Shown here: piece after piece, positions 1-6,053 of the stretch
Layout of the letters: every line of letters begins with the position of its first letter
How positions within the stretch are numbered: the stretch's first letter is position 1
DNA from: Pseudomonadota bacterium
GTDB lineage: Bacteria; Pseudomonadota; Alphaproteobacteria; Kiloniellales; J153
Assembly: GCA_022572105.1 (NCBI GenBank)
Contig: JACZWN010000135.1
Span: 1 to 9,549 of the forward strand
Length of the DNA: 9,549 nucleotides
Direction: 5' to 3'
Notes under the pieces: model-generated
What the model was told of the DNA's origin: nothing
Database searches by the model: none
The model's input: only the letters and a program-made list of their open reading frames with translations
Made by a program: the position numbers and the translations under genes

Positions 1-1109
1 CCGAGACCACACCCGAGACCGGCCCGGCCCCGCCGGAGGCCCCCCAGACCGCCGAGGCCCCCCAGACCGCCGAGGCCGAGGCACCGCCGGTGATTCCGGA
101 ACCGAAGGCCGCGCCGGAGCCGCCGGCGATCCCGGAACCCGAAATCGAGCCCGAGCCCGAACCCCGGATCGCCGAGGCCGAGGCGCCGCCGCCGGAACCC
201 AAAACCGCGCCCGAGCCCGAACCCGAGACGGCCCCGGCCGCGCCCGCGCCACCGCCTGCGCCATCGGAGACGGCGAAAGCGCCGAAAGCCACCAAGCCGG
301 GCGCCGAGCAGCTGGCCGCCCTGCCCCGGGCCGTGCCGCCGGATCCCAATCTACCCTGGCGGCGCAACCGCCAGCCGTTCGACGAAACCGACTCGCGCCC
401 GCGCGTCGCCGTCGTGCTGACCGGCCTGGGATTGGCGAGCACGGTGACCGAGGCCGCGATCAAAGAGCTTCCGCCCGGCATAACGCTCTCGTTCACGCCC
501 TATTCGCGCAAGCTCAACCAGTGGGTCGCGCTGGCCCGGGTCAACGGCCACGAGGTCCTGCTGGACCTGCCCATGGAGCCGACCACCTATCCCGACGACG
601 ACCCGGGCCCGCAGGCCCTGCTCACGGCGCTGTCGTCGCGGCAGAACCTGGACCGCCTGTATTGGACATTGGATCGGGTCACCGGCTACGTCGGGGTGGC
701 GACCACCATGGGCTCGCGCTTCGCCGCCTCGGAAAAGCACATGACCCCGATCCTGAAGGCGCTGAAGGACCGCGGCCTTCTGTTTCTCGACAGCCGGGCG
801 AGCGACGACAGCGTGGCCGCCCGCCTGGCCGGTGAAATCGGGGTGCCGCGCGCGATCAACGACCGTCCGCTCGACTGGGCGCAGGCGAGCCGGGTCGCGA
901 TCGATGCGCGCCTGGTTCAGCTCGAGAACGTGGCGCGCAGCGAGGGCTTCGCGGTGGCCATGGGCCGGCCCTACCCGGTGACCATCGAGCGCCTGCGCAA
1001 ATGGGCCAAAGGGTTGAAGGCGCGCGGCCTGGTGCTGGCGCCGATCAGCGCCGTGGCCGACCGCCAATCGCTGCGCAGGACCGCCCGCCGCGAAGCCCCG
1101 ACCGAATGA
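1..1109 (+). CDS. Divergent polysaccharide deacetylase family protein (YibQ-like), 5' partial
   Basis: The frame is open from base 3 to the TGA at 1107-1109, so the start lies before the window; the GTG at 90 is inside the linker and is unlikely to be the true start. The first ~340 bases encode a low-complexity Pro/Glu/Ala linker (repeated PEPE and EAPQTA units), as expected between an N-terminal membrane anchor (off window) and a periplasmic domain. The folded domain begins near base 400 and follows the family pattern: VVLTGLG, then GHEVLLDLPMEP, GYVGVATTMGSRF, GLLFLDSRAS, and a final G-x-P-x-x-x-T segment. The family is related to polysaccharide deacetylases and its role in the envelope is poorly defined. 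The usual metal-ligand positions look replaced: the Asp pair is TG at 420-425, the NHMG motif is TTMG at 702-713, and the GHP motif is GRP at 963-971. It may therefore be non-catalytic. The stop overlaps the rppH start, implying translational coupling. Confidence 0.88.
   Translation, partial: ETTPETGPAPPEAPQTAEAPQTAEAEAPPVIPEPKAAPEPPAIPEPEIEPEPEPRIAEAEAPPPEPKTAPEPEPETAPAAPAPPPAPSETAKAPKATKPGAEQLAALPRAVPPDPNLPWRRNRQPFDETDSRPRVAVVLTGLGLASTVTEAAIKELPPGITLSFTPYSRKLNQWVALARVNGHEVLLDLPMEPTTYPDDDPGPQALLTALSSRQNLDRLYWTLDRVTGYVGVATTMGSRFAASEKHMTPILKALKDRGLLFLDSRASDDSVAARLAGEIGVPRAINDRPLDWAQASRVAIDARLVQLENVARSEGFAVAMGRPYPVTIERLRKWAKGLKARGLVLAPISAVADRQSLRRTARREAPTE
36..71 (+). repeat. Tandem 18-base repeat, two copies, in the deacetylase linker
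   Basis: The unit GAGGCCCCCCAGACCGCC occurs twice in perfect tandem (36-53 and 54-71) and a third copy begins (GAGGCC) before diverging. It is in frame and encodes EAPQTA twice. More degenerate Pro-Glu codon repeats continue to about base 290. This is an in-frame coding repeat that can change linker length by slippage without breaking the gene. Confidence 0.85.
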
Positions 1110-1600
1110 GCCCGGCGGAGATCGCGCGCCTGCCCTACCGGCCGGGTATCGGCGTCATGCTGCTCGACCGCGCGGGCCGGGTCTTCGTCGCCCAGCGCAT
1201 CGATATGCCGAGCGAAGCCTGGCAGATGCCCCAAGGCGGCATCGACGAAGGCGAGAGCCCGCGCCAAGCGGTATTGCGCGAACTGCGCGAGGAGACGGGC
1301 ACCGCCAAGGCGGAGATCATCGCCGAAGCCCGCGGCTGGATCCGCTACGACTTTCCGGCCGAGCTGGTGCCCAAGCTCTGGGGCGGGCGCTTTCGCGGCC
1401 AGGAGCAGAAGTGGTTCGCCCTGCGCTTTCTGGGAACCGACGCCGACATCGACATCGCGACCGAGGAGCCGGAGTTCCGCGCCTGGCGCTGGGCCGATCT
1501 GGCCGAATTGCCCAACCTCATCGTGCCCTTCAAGCGGCGCCTGTACGAGGACCTGGTCGCGGAGTTCGGCCACCTGGCCGCGGGCTTGCGCGACGAATAG
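1106..1600 (+). CDS. rppH: RNA pyrophosphohydrolase (Nudix hydrolase), RppH
   Basis: A 164-residue cytoplasmic Nudix protein. RppH removes pyrophosphate from the 5' triphosphate end of RNA, which opens transcripts to RNase E-type decay; in Alphaproteobacteria it was also called IalA (invasion-associated) and related enzymes cleave dinucleoside polyphosphates. The full Nudix box is at residues 44-66 with G44, E50, R58, E59, E62, E63 and G65. The surrounding YRPGIGVML at the N-terminus, WQMPQGGIDEGE and RGWIRYDFP, and the C-terminal PFKRRLYEDL are typical of RppH. The length fits the family (about 155-175 residues). The ATG at 1106 overlaps the upstream TGA as ATGA. The frame is open further upstream (to about 1001), but that part lies inside the deacetylase gene and is not homologous to RppH, so 1106 is preferred. 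No strong Shine-Dalgarno precedes it, consistent with coupled translation. Confidence 0.95.
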   Translation: MSPAEIARLPYRPGIGVMLLDRAGRVFVAQRIDMPSEAWQMPQGGIDEGESPRQAVLRELREETGTAKAEIIAEARGWIRYDFPAELVPKLWGGRFRGQEQKWFALRFLGTDADIDIATEEPEFRAWRWADLAELPNLIVPFKRRLYEDLVAEFGHLAAGLRDE

Positions 1601-1648
1601 CCTGGGCGGTCGGTATAAGCGCCGGAGTCGTCAGCATCCCCTCCGCTG

Positions 1649-1657
1649 TGCTACCCT
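1649..1657 (+). promoter_or_regulatory. Possible extended -10 element before the MmgE/PrpD gene
   Basis: The gap between rppH and the MmgE/PrpD gene (1601-1709) contains TGCTACCCT, which resembles an extended -10 (TG-N-TAnnnT) about 50 bases before the ATG at 1710. No convincing -35 hexamer lies 16-18 bases upstream. A second AT-rich word, TATAAG at 1614-1619, also lacks a -35 partner. A promoter is expected here because the downstream genes differ in function from rppH, but the assignment is weak. Confidence 0.22.
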
Positions 1658-1695
1658 TTTCGGCAAGACGGGACCGGGCCGAAGTCAAGCCAACG

Positions 1696-1701
1696 AAGGG
1701 G
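1696..1701 (+). promoter_or_regulatory. Ribosome binding site deciding the MmgE/PrpD start
   Basis: AAGGGG stands 8 bases before the ATG at 1710, a good distance. The alternative in-frame GTG at 1701 would overlap this element and have no spacing, so the ATG is the preferred start. Confidence 0.6.
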
Positions 1702-1709
1702 TGGCGGTC

Positions 1710-3095
1710 ATGACCGGGATTACGCAACGGCTGGCGACGTTTGCGGCGGATCTGCGCTACCAGGATCTGCCCGCCGAAGTGGTCGAACGGACCAAGCGCC
1801 TGCTCCTCGACATCACGGGCATCATGATCCGCGCCCGGCACGACGCCGAATCGTCGCCCAGTCTGGTCGCGGCGGTGGAACGCCTCGGTCTCGCCTCCGG
1901 GCCCTGCTCGGTTCCAGGCGACCGGCGCACCTACGCCCCGACGGCCGCGGCGTTGATCAACGGAACCCTCGCCCATTCGCTCGATTTCGACGACACCCAC
2001 GCGCAGAGCTCGCTGCACTCCTCCGCGCCCATCGTGCCGGCCGCGCTCGCCGCTGCCGAGATGGGGAACGCCTCGGGCAAGGACCTGATCGCCGCCGTCG
2101 TCGCCGGCTATGAAATCCAGATCCGGCTGGGCCTGGCGCTCGACCCCTCGGACCATTACGACCGGGGGTTCCACCCGACCGCCACCTGCGGCGTCTTCGG
2201 CGCCGCCGCCGCCGCCGGCAAGCTCATGGGCATGGACGCGGACGGTATCCAGAACGCCTTCGGCATCGCCCTCTCCCAGGCCGCCGGCTCCATGCAGTTC
2301 CTGGCCGACGGCGCCTGGACCAAGCGCTCGCACGTGGGACAGGCGGCCCAGAACGGCCTGATCTGCGCGGCCATGGCCGCCGAAGGCTTCCGCGGCGTGC
2401 GCGAAGCCTTCGAGGGCCGCGCCGGGTTCTTCGCCGCCTACGCGCCCAATCCGGACCCGGACAAGGCGGTCGCCGGCCTGGGCCGGACCTGGGAGACGCT
2501 GCGTCTCGCGGTCAAGCCCTATCCGTCCTGCCGCTACAGCCACGCGGCCATGGACGGCCTGATCGCGCTCAAGCGCGCGCACGGCACCCAGGCCGAGGAC
2601 GTGGAGGAGATCGAGATCGGATTGCCCGAGACCGGCTGGAAGATCATCGGCGACCCCGAGGCCGACAAACGCAACCCGAAAAGCGTCGTCGAGGGCCAGT
2701 TCTCGATGCCGTTCTGCGCCGCGGTCGCGCTGCGCGAAGGCGGCATGGCTTGGGACGACTACGCCAAGCATATCGGCGACGAGGACACCCTGGCCCTCAG
2801 CCGGCGAGTGCGGACCGTCGTCGACGCGCGCGCCGAAGCCGAGTTTCCGGAGAACATGAGCGGCACCGTGCGGATCCGCACCGCAAAGGGCGATCTCGAG
2901 ACCTTCGTCGCAGTCCCCAAGGGCGAACCGGCCAACTTCCTGACCGACGAGGAGTTCCGCACCAAGTTCGACGGGCTGTGCCGGCCCTATCTGGGCGGCG
3001 ACCGCCGCGACCGCCTGGCCGAGGCCCTGCTATCGCTCGAGCGGGCCAACAGCGTTCACGCGGTGATGGCGCTCAGCCAAATCCGGGACGGCTAG
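1710..3095 (+). CDS. MmgE/PrpD family protein (2-methylcitrate dehydratase / cis-aconitate decarboxylase superfamily)
   Basis: A 461-residue soluble protein of normal family length. Members act on small di- and tricarboxylates: PrpD dehydrates 2-methylcitrate and IRG1/CadA decarboxylates cis-aconitate to itaconate; many members have no known substrate. Visible signatures are NGTLAHSLDFDDTH (84-97), H103, RGFHPTATCG (152-161), WTKRSHVGQAAQNG (203-216), KPYPSCRYSHAAMDG (269-283) and GQFSMPFCAAVAL (329-341). D92, T96, H103, H155, K205 and H278 fall at or near the places of active-site residues I recall from IRG1 (D93, T97, H103, H159, K207, H277), so an active enzyme is likely. The substrate cannot be read from sequence. 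It is the first gene of a plus-strand run with a MaoC hydratase starting 2 bases after its TAG, an acyl-CoA dehydrogenase and a CoA-transferase, which suggests a role in catabolism of an organic acid. An in-frame GTG at 1701 is less likely as start. Confidence 0.92.
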   Translation: MTGITQRLATFAADLRYQDLPAEVVERTKRLLLDITGIMIRARHDAESSPSLVAAVERLGLASGPCSVPGDRRTYAPTAAALINGTLAHSLDFDDTHAQSSLHSSAPIVPAALAAAEMGNASGKDLIAAVVAGYEIQIRLGLALDPSDHYDRGFHPTATCGVFGAAAAAGKLMGMDADGIQNAFGIALSQAAGSMQFLADGAWTKRSHVGQAAQNGLICAAMAAEGFRGVREAFEGRAGFFAAYAPNPDPDKAVAGLGRTWETLRLAVKPYPSCRYSHAAMDGLIALKRAHGTQAEDVEEIEIGLPETGWKIIGDPEADKRNPKSVVEGQFSMPFCAAVALREGGMAWDDYAKHIGDEDTLALSRRVRTVVDARAEAEFPENMSGTVRIRTAKGDLETFVAVPKGEPANFLTDEEFRTKFDGLCRPYLGGDRRDRLAEALLSLERANSVHAVMALSQIRDG

Positions 3096-3097
3096 CC

Positions 3098-3616
3098 GTG
3101 GTCGTCAAACACAGGGAAGTGGAGCCCGGGCGATACCGGGAATCCTTCGGGCGCTATCTGGAGGATTTCACGGTCGGCGACGTTTACGAGCACCGGCCCG
3201 GGCGCAGCATCACCGAAACCGACAACACTTGGTTCACGCTCATCACCATGAACCAGAACCCCCTGCATTTCGACAAGGAGTACGCGGCCAAGAGCGAGTT
3301 CGGCCAGCCGCTGGTCAACAGCTGCCTGACGCTGTCCATCGTCGTCGGCATGAGCGTTTCCGATCTCAGCCAGAAGGCGATCGCCAATCTGGGCTGGGAC
3401 AAGATCCAGCTCACGGCGCCGGTATTCGTCGGCGATACCATCTACGCCGAATCGGAGGTCCTGGCCGTGCGCGAATCCAAGTCGCGGCCAAATCGGGGCA
3501 TCGTCACCGTGCGGACTACCGGCAAGAAGGCGGATGGAACGGTCTTCATGACCTATGAACGCACCATGATGATTCCGAGGCGCGGCCACGGCGTCGACGA
3601 CCCAGCGGATTATTGA
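3098..3616 (+). CDS. MaoC-like (R)-specific hydratase/dehydratase family protein
   Basis: A 172-residue single hot-dog protein, GTG start two bases after the upstream TAG. A weak GGGA at 3085-3088 gives 9 bases of spacing; the later in-frame GTG at 3119 lacks a proper ribosome binding site and would cut into the N-terminal EVEPGRYRESFGRYLEDF segment that looks like part of the subfamily. MaoC proteins hydrate 2-enoyl-CoA or dehydrate 3-hydroxyacyl-CoA in the cytoplasm. The hydratase signature is TMNQNPLHFDKEYA (50-63) followed by FGQPLVNSCLTLSIVVG (68-84); the long N-terminal part with ITETDNTWFTL (38-48) resembles the subgroup that includes itaconyl/mesaconyl-type CoA hydratases. The catalytic His is H57, but the position of the usual catalytic Asp (D in the PhaJ-type GDxNPLH motif) is Asn52. 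The C-terminal SRPNRGIVTVRTTGK and MTYERTMMIPRR complete the fold. Probably acts with the neighbouring dehydrogenase and CoA-transferase; the exact substrate is unknown. Confidence 0.9.
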   Translation: MVVKHREVEPGRYRESFGRYLEDFTVGDVYEHRPGRSITETDNTWFTLITMNQNPLHFDKEYAAKSEFGQPLVNSCLTLSIVVGMSVSDLSQKAIANLGWDKIQLTAPVFVGDTIYAESEVLAVRESKSRPNRGIVTVRTTGKKADGTVFMTYERTMMIPRRGHGVDDPADY

Positions 3617-3618
3617 GC

Positions 3619-4776
3619 ATGTATTCCGATAACGCCCCAGACACCGACGACGAGGCCCTGATCCTCGATAGCATCGACCGCTTCCTGGAACGCGACGTCA
3701 AACCCTACGCCCACGACCTCGAGGCGCGCGACGAATACCCGCGCGAGATCGCCGACAAGCTGGCCGATCTCGGACTCTACGGCGCCACCATTTCGCCCGA
3801 GCACGGCGGGCTCGGGCTTTCCGCCGCGACCTACGCCAAGATCGTGGAGCGGATCTCGGCGGTCTGGATGTCGGTGTCCGGCATCTTCAACTCCCACCTG
3901 ATCATGGCGGCCGCGGTCGAGCGCTTCGGCAGCGACCAGATGAAGGGCGAATTCCTGCCGCGCTTCGCCTCGGGCGCGCTCAGGGGCGCCATCGCGCTTA
4001 CCGAACCGGACTGCGGCACCGATCTCCAGGCCATCCGCACCCGGGCCAGGCGCGACGGCGACGACTACGTGATCGACGGCTCGAAGATGTGGATCACCAA
4101 TTCGCTGGAAGGGCAGATCCTGGCGGTGCTGGTCAAGACCGACCCCGACACCGACCCGCCGCACAAGGGCATGAGTCTCCTCCTGGTCGAGAAGGAGCGG
4201 GGCTACAAGGCCCGCAAGCTCGACAAGCTGGGATACCGGGGCATCGATACCGCCGAGCTCCAGTTCGACGGCGTGCGCGTGCCGGCGGCGAACCTGATCG
4301 GCGAGGAGGGCCGCGGCCTGCAGCAAATCCTCAACGGACTCGAGCTGGGGCGCATCAACGTCGCCGCCCGCGGGGTCGGGCTGGCGCGCGTCTGCCTGGA
4401 GGAATCCCTCGCCTACGCGCAAACCCGCAAGACCTTCGGCAAGCCCATCTGCCAACACCAGACGATCCAGATCAAGCTCGCCGACATGGCGACCCGGGTC
4501 GAGGCCGCGCGCCTGCTGGTCGACCGGGCCGCCCAGGCCTACGACGCGGGCCGGCGCTGCGACTTGGAGGCGGGGATGGCCAAGCTGTTCGCGACCGAGG
4601 CGGCGCTGGAGAACTCCATCGAGGCCATGCGCATCCATGGCGCCTACGGCTATTCCAAGGAGTTCAACATCGAGCGCTACTACCGCGACGCACCGCTTCT
4701 GGCCATCGGCGAGGGCACCAACGAGCTGCAAAGGATCATCATCGCGCGCCAACTGGTGGAGCGGAACCCGGTTTGA
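3619..4776 (+). CDS. Acyl-CoA dehydrogenase
   Basis: A 385-residue FAD flavoprotein of the classical length (380-400). It oxidises an acyl-CoA to the 2,3-enoyl-CoA and passes electrons to electron-transfer flavoprotein. Domains in order: N-terminal helical domain (about 5-122), middle beta domain (about 123-220) with ALTEPDCGTD (126-135) and KMWITN (156-161) contacting FAD, and C-terminal helical domain with ARGVGLARVCLEESLAYAQTR (from 250), RKTFGKPICQHQTIQ (270-284), GAYGYSKEFNIERYYRDA (341-358) and IGEGTNELQR (363-372). E365 in GEGT is the expected catalytic base in the short/medium-chain position. The substrate chain cannot be assigned from sequence. The ATG at 3619 lies 2 bases after the MaoC stop; a TTG at 3613 overlapping that stop is also in frame, and neither has a strong Shine-Dalgarno. 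The neighbours suggest a short, possibly branched or dicarboxylic acyl-CoA. Confidence 0.94.
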   Translation: MYSDNAPDTDDEALILDSIDRFLERDVKPYAHDLEARDEYPREIADKLADLGLYGATISPEHGGLGLSAATYAKIVERISAVWMSVSGIFNSHLIMAAAVERFGSDQMKGEFLPRFASGALRGAIALTEPDCGTDLQAIRTRARRDGDDYVIDGSKMWITNSLEGQILAVLVKTDPDTDPPHKGMSLLLVEKERGYKARKLDKLGYRGIDTAELQFDGVRVPAANLIGEEGRGLQQILNGLELGRINVAARGVGLARVCLEESLAYAQTRKTFGKPICQHQTIQIKLADMATRVEAARLLVDRAAQAYDAGRRCDLEAGMAKLFATEAALENSIEAMRIHGAYGYSKEFNIERYYRDAPLLAIGEGTNELQRIIIARQLVERNPV

Positions 4777-4790
4777 CCAGCACCCCCGCC

Positions 4791-5978
4791 ATGCTTCCTC
4801 TCGAGGGCCTTCGGGTCCTGGCCGTGGAGCAGTACGGCGCCGGTCCTTTCGGCACCATGTTCCTGGCCGACCAGGGCGCCGAGGTCATCAAGATCGAGAA
4901 CCCCAACGCCGGCGGCGATTTCGCCCGCGGCATCGGACCCTATTTCTTCACGCCCGAGGATTCGGAGTTCTTCCACGCCTATAACCGCAACAAGAAGAGC
5001 TTGACGCTCGATCTGAGCACGGACCAGGGCCGGGCCGTGTTCCACGACCTGGTCGCGACCGCCGATGCCGTGGCCTCGAACCTGCGCGGCGACGTGCCGG
5101 CGAAGCTGGGACTCACCTACGACGCGCTCGAGGCCGTCAACCCAAAGCTGATCTGCGCCCATCTCTCCGCCTATGGCCGCACCGGCCCGCGCGCCCATTG
5201 GCCGGGCTTCGACTACCTGATGCAGGCCGAGGCCGGCTACTTCTCGCTGACCGGCGAGCCGGGCGCGCCGCCGGCGCGCTTCGGTCTCTCCGTGGTCGAC
5301 CAGATGACCGGCCTGGCGCTCGCCTATGCGCTGCTCGCCGGCGTGATCGGCGCCCGCCAGACCGGCCGCGGCCGCGACCTCGATGTCAGCCTGTTCGATA
5401 TCGCGCTCGCCAACACCGCCTATTGCGCCATCTGGTACCTGAACGAGGGCCACGTGCAGGGGCGCCTGCCGCGTTCGGCGCACCCCTCGCTGACCCCCTG
5501 TCAACTGTACCGCACCGCCGACGGCTGGATTTTCATCATGTGCAACAAGGAGAAGTTCTGGCCCGAGCTCTGTGCGGCCGTGGGGCGCGGCGACTGGGCC
5601 GAGGACCCTCGGTTTGCGAACTTCGAGGCGCGGCTCGAGCGGCGCGGCTTGATCGAGGAATTGCTGGACGAGGCACTGGGCGAGAAGCCGACCGCCGAGT
5701 GGCTGGACATCTTCGCCGGGAAGATCCCGGCGGCGCCGATCAATGGTATCGACCAGGCCCTGGACAATCCCCTGGTCGTGGACGGCGGGCGCATCCAGAC
5801 CCTGCACCTTCCCGGCCATGGTGAGTACCGGATGCTGCGGTCACCGATCCGCTGTAGCGGCGCCGAGGCCCCCGCCAACCCGGCGCCCGGACTGGGCCAG
5901 CACACCGACGAGCTGCTCCGGGACCTCGGCTACGACGACGCGAAACTCGATCGGCTCCGGCGGGCCAAGGCGATCTAG
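4791..5978 (+). CDS. CaiB/BaiF family (family III) CoA-transferase
   Basis: A 395-residue family III CoA-transferase, full length. Such enzymes move CoA from one thioester (often succinyl-CoA) to a free acid through an aspartyl-CoA intermediate. The N-terminal LPLEGLRVLAVEQYGAGPF (2-20), LADQGAEVIKIENP (25-38), YNRNKKSLTLDL (64-75), the GLSVVDQMTGL segment (165-175), TGRGRDLDVSL (191-201) and the C-terminal LGQHTDELLRDLGYDD are all characteristic. D170 aligns with the catalytic Asp169 of formyl-CoA transferase. As last gene of the run it could activate the acid used by the dehydrogenase and MaoC hydratase. The start is uncertain: ATG 4791 has no ribosome binding site, while TTG 4773, overlapping the upstream TGA as TTGA, has GGAG and CGGAA 6-11 bases upstream and would add six residues. 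The conserved region begins right after either start. The reading frame is also open far upstream (to about 4089) but only as a shadow of the dehydrogenase gene. Confidence 0.93.
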   Translation: MLPLEGLRVLAVEQYGAGPFGTMFLADQGAEVIKIENPNAGGDFARGIGPYFFTPEDSEFFHAYNRNKKSLTLDLSTDQGRAVFHDLVATADAVASNLRGDVPAKLGLTYDALEAVNPKLICAHLSAYGRTGPRAHWPGFDYLMQAEAGYFSLTGEPGAPPARFGLSVVDQMTGLALAYALLAGVIGARQTGRGRDLDVSLFDIALANTAYCAIWYLNEGHVQGRLPRSAHPSLTPCQLYRTADGWIFIMCNKEKFWPELCAAVGRGDWAEDPRFANFEARLERRGLIEELLDEALGEKPTAEWLDIFAGKIPAAPINGIDQALDNPLVVDGGRIQTLHLPGHGEYRMLRSPIRCSGAEAPANPAPGLGQHTDELLRDLGYDDAKLDRLRRAKAI

Positions 5979-5999
5979 GCGGATTTCCCGCCTTGGATC
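5972..5999 (+). terminator. Hairpin at the end of the CoA-transferase gene
   Basis: AGGCGG (5977-5982) pairs with CCGCCT (5988-5993) around the loop ATTTC, and flanking GATC words (5972-5975 and 5996-5999) extend the stem across a small internal loop. It begins at the stop codon of the CoA-transferase. There is no T run after it, so it is a candidate for transcription end or RNA 3' protection and not a textbook intrinsic terminator. Confidence 0.35.
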
Positions 6000-6024
6000 A
6001 CCCGCCCTCGCGCGGCCCCCTCGG

Positions 6025-6053
6025 CGGCCGGGCTGCCGCGGATCGCCCGGCCG
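6025..6053 (-). terminator. Strong GC hairpin between convergent genes
   Basis: A perfect 9-base inverted repeat, CGGCCGGGC (6025-6033) and GCCCGGCCG (6045-6053), with an 11-base loop; on the plus-strand RNA two more pairs (G-U, G-C) can extend it. It starts directly after the stop codon of the minus-strand methyltransferase-like gene (6054-6056) and also lies downstream of the plus-strand CoA-transferase, so it could serve both directions. No T tract follows on either strand, so the terminator role is inferred from position. Confidence 0.4.

Noticed and set aside
1001..1105. Longer RppH start at 1001
   Set aside because: The added 35 residues overlap the deacetylase gene and do not resemble RppH N-termini; the ATGA overlap start at 1106 gives the normal length.
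1614..1619. TATAAG as a -10 box for the MmgE/PrpD operon
   Set aside because: No -35-like hexamer lies at 16-18 bases upstream and it is 90 bases from the start codon; not enough to annotate a promoter.
1530..2771. Long minus-strand open frame (413 codons) opposite the MmgE/PrpD gene
   Set aside because: The plus-strand protein has clear family motifs throughout; the antisense translation is Arg/Gly/Val-rich with no family pattern.
2750..3097. N-terminal extension of the MaoC frame into the MmgE/PrpD gene, suggesting a fusion
   Set aside because: The extension is Arg/Pro-rich and out of frame with the real MmgE/PrpD protein, whose own C-terminus is intact to its TAG at 3093-3095.
4089..4790. 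Apparent 234-codon N-terminal extension of the CoA-transferase
   Set aside because: The frame happens to stay open inside the dehydrogenase gene; the translation is low-complexity Arg/Gly/Pro and the family homology begins only at the LPLEGLRV segment.
3610..5819. Two long minus-strand open frames opposite the dehydrogenase (3610-4752) and CoA-transferase (4680-5819)
   Set aside because: Both are shadows of well-supported plus-strand genes, show compositional bias typical of antisense frames, and have no recognisable domain.
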